Assembly: GCA_023701135.1 (NCBI GenBank)
Contig: JAMPXP010000019.1
Location: 44,242-108,241, forward strand
Length of the DNA stretch: 64,000 nt
Direction of reading: 5' to 3'
Source of the DNA: Desulfobacula sp.
GTDB lineage: Bacteria > Desulfobacterota > Desulfobacteria > Desulfobacterales > Desulfobacteraceae
In this document: piece by piece, positions 63,944 to 64,000 of the stretch
How positions within the stretch are numbered: position 1 is the first letter of the stretch
Layout of the letters: each line of letters opens with the position of its first letter
The notes under the pieces: model-generated
The model's database searches: none
What the model was told of the DNA's origin: nothing
The model's input: the letters and a program-made list of their open reading frames with translations, nothing else
Made by a program: the position numbers and the translations under genes

Positions 63944-64000
63944 ATGTATACGGTTAAAACATTACCCGAATTTGACAAATGGCTTAACGACTTGAAAGAC
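63944..64000 (+). CDS. RelE/HigB-like toxin, N-terminal end only (cut by window)
   Basis: Only 19 codons are present: MYTVKTLPEFDKWLNDLKD. The pattern T.EFDKWL..L.D is typical of the start of RelE/ParE-superfamily killer proteins (HigB-like, often listed as addiction module killer protein). Such toxins cut mRNA at the ribosome and are paired with an antitoxin, often encoded just downstream, which would be beyond the window. Family identity is probable but rests on few residues. Confidence 0.55.
   Translation, partial: MYTVKTLPEFDKWLNDLKD

Noticed and set aside
1..64000. CRISPR arrays, tRNA or rRNA genes, and phage integrase genes
   Set aside because: I found no regularly spaced direct repeats, no cloverleaf-type tRNA sequence and no integrase or transposase motifs in the window.

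Overview
The window is a chromosomal segment from a Gram-negative bacterium. A class I GlnRS, a complete type VI secretion system (T6SS), orphan signalling proteins with Cache domains and a GC-rich codon style together suggest a Desulfobacterota (Desulfobacteraceae-like) sulfate reducer. That placement is inferred from gene content and style; no 16S rRNA or sulfate-reduction gene is present.

Layout. 1-2.4 kb: housekeeping tRNA synthetases (3' end of cysS, convergent glnS). 2.4-8.4 kb: a hybrid sensor kinase and a RecD2-type helicase, flanked by two diverged direct copies of the glnS leader, which reads as an insertion or duplication scar. 8.6-10.9 kb: an AT-richer stretch with two small orphan genes, each followed by an imperfect palindrome resembling an integron attC site, then a Fic protein. 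No integrase is visible. 10.9-14.9 kb: a two-gene operon (a Cache-MFS fusion and a protein of unknown function). 14.9-21.0 kb: a minus-strand operon that, in transcription order, holds a truncated vgrG, a 46-codon ORF, a TssB-TssC-like fusion, a SpoIIE-type PP2C phosphatase, an alanine-racemase-fold enzyme and an orphan periplasmic binding protein.

21.3-30.6 kb: a plus-strand VgrG island (vgrG, DUF2169-pentapeptide, giant pentapeptide protein, DUF3540, DUF4150/PAAR-like) with its own sigma70-like promoter. 30.6-48.4 kb: the T6SS structural operon on the minus strand, in transcription order tssJ-K-L-M-A-B-C-hcp-tssE-F-G-clpV plus one unknown gene. All core Tss parts are present. There is no Fha, PpkA or PppA gene. 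Instead a SpoIIE phosphatase lies upstream of the vgrG side and a STAS/HATPase pair lies beside tssJ, so an RsbU/V/W-like partner switch may control the locus. TssM carries a C-terminal SPOR-like domain.

48.6-54.4 kb: STAS and anti-sigma genes, a TPR-like membrane protein, a D-cysteine desulfhydrase family enzyme, an aspartate/glutamate racemase family protein, and a B12-binding-type radical SAM protein. 54.8-61.8 kb: a GH17-GT2 beta-glucan synthase-like protein, a CoA-binding protein, and the uvrB-uvrC operon. 61.8-64.0 kb: gene-poor sequence with a tandem pair of about 95-nt structured RNA elements, each ending in an intrinsic terminator, then a small membrane protein, a gene remnant, a HEAT-like small protein, several hairpins, and the start of a RelE/HigB-like toxin gene that runs off the window.

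The strongest leads for something undescribed are the T6SS-adjacent operon with the sheath-like fusion and phosphatase, the tandem structured RNAs at 62.27-62.48 kb, and the integrase-less attC-like cassettes.
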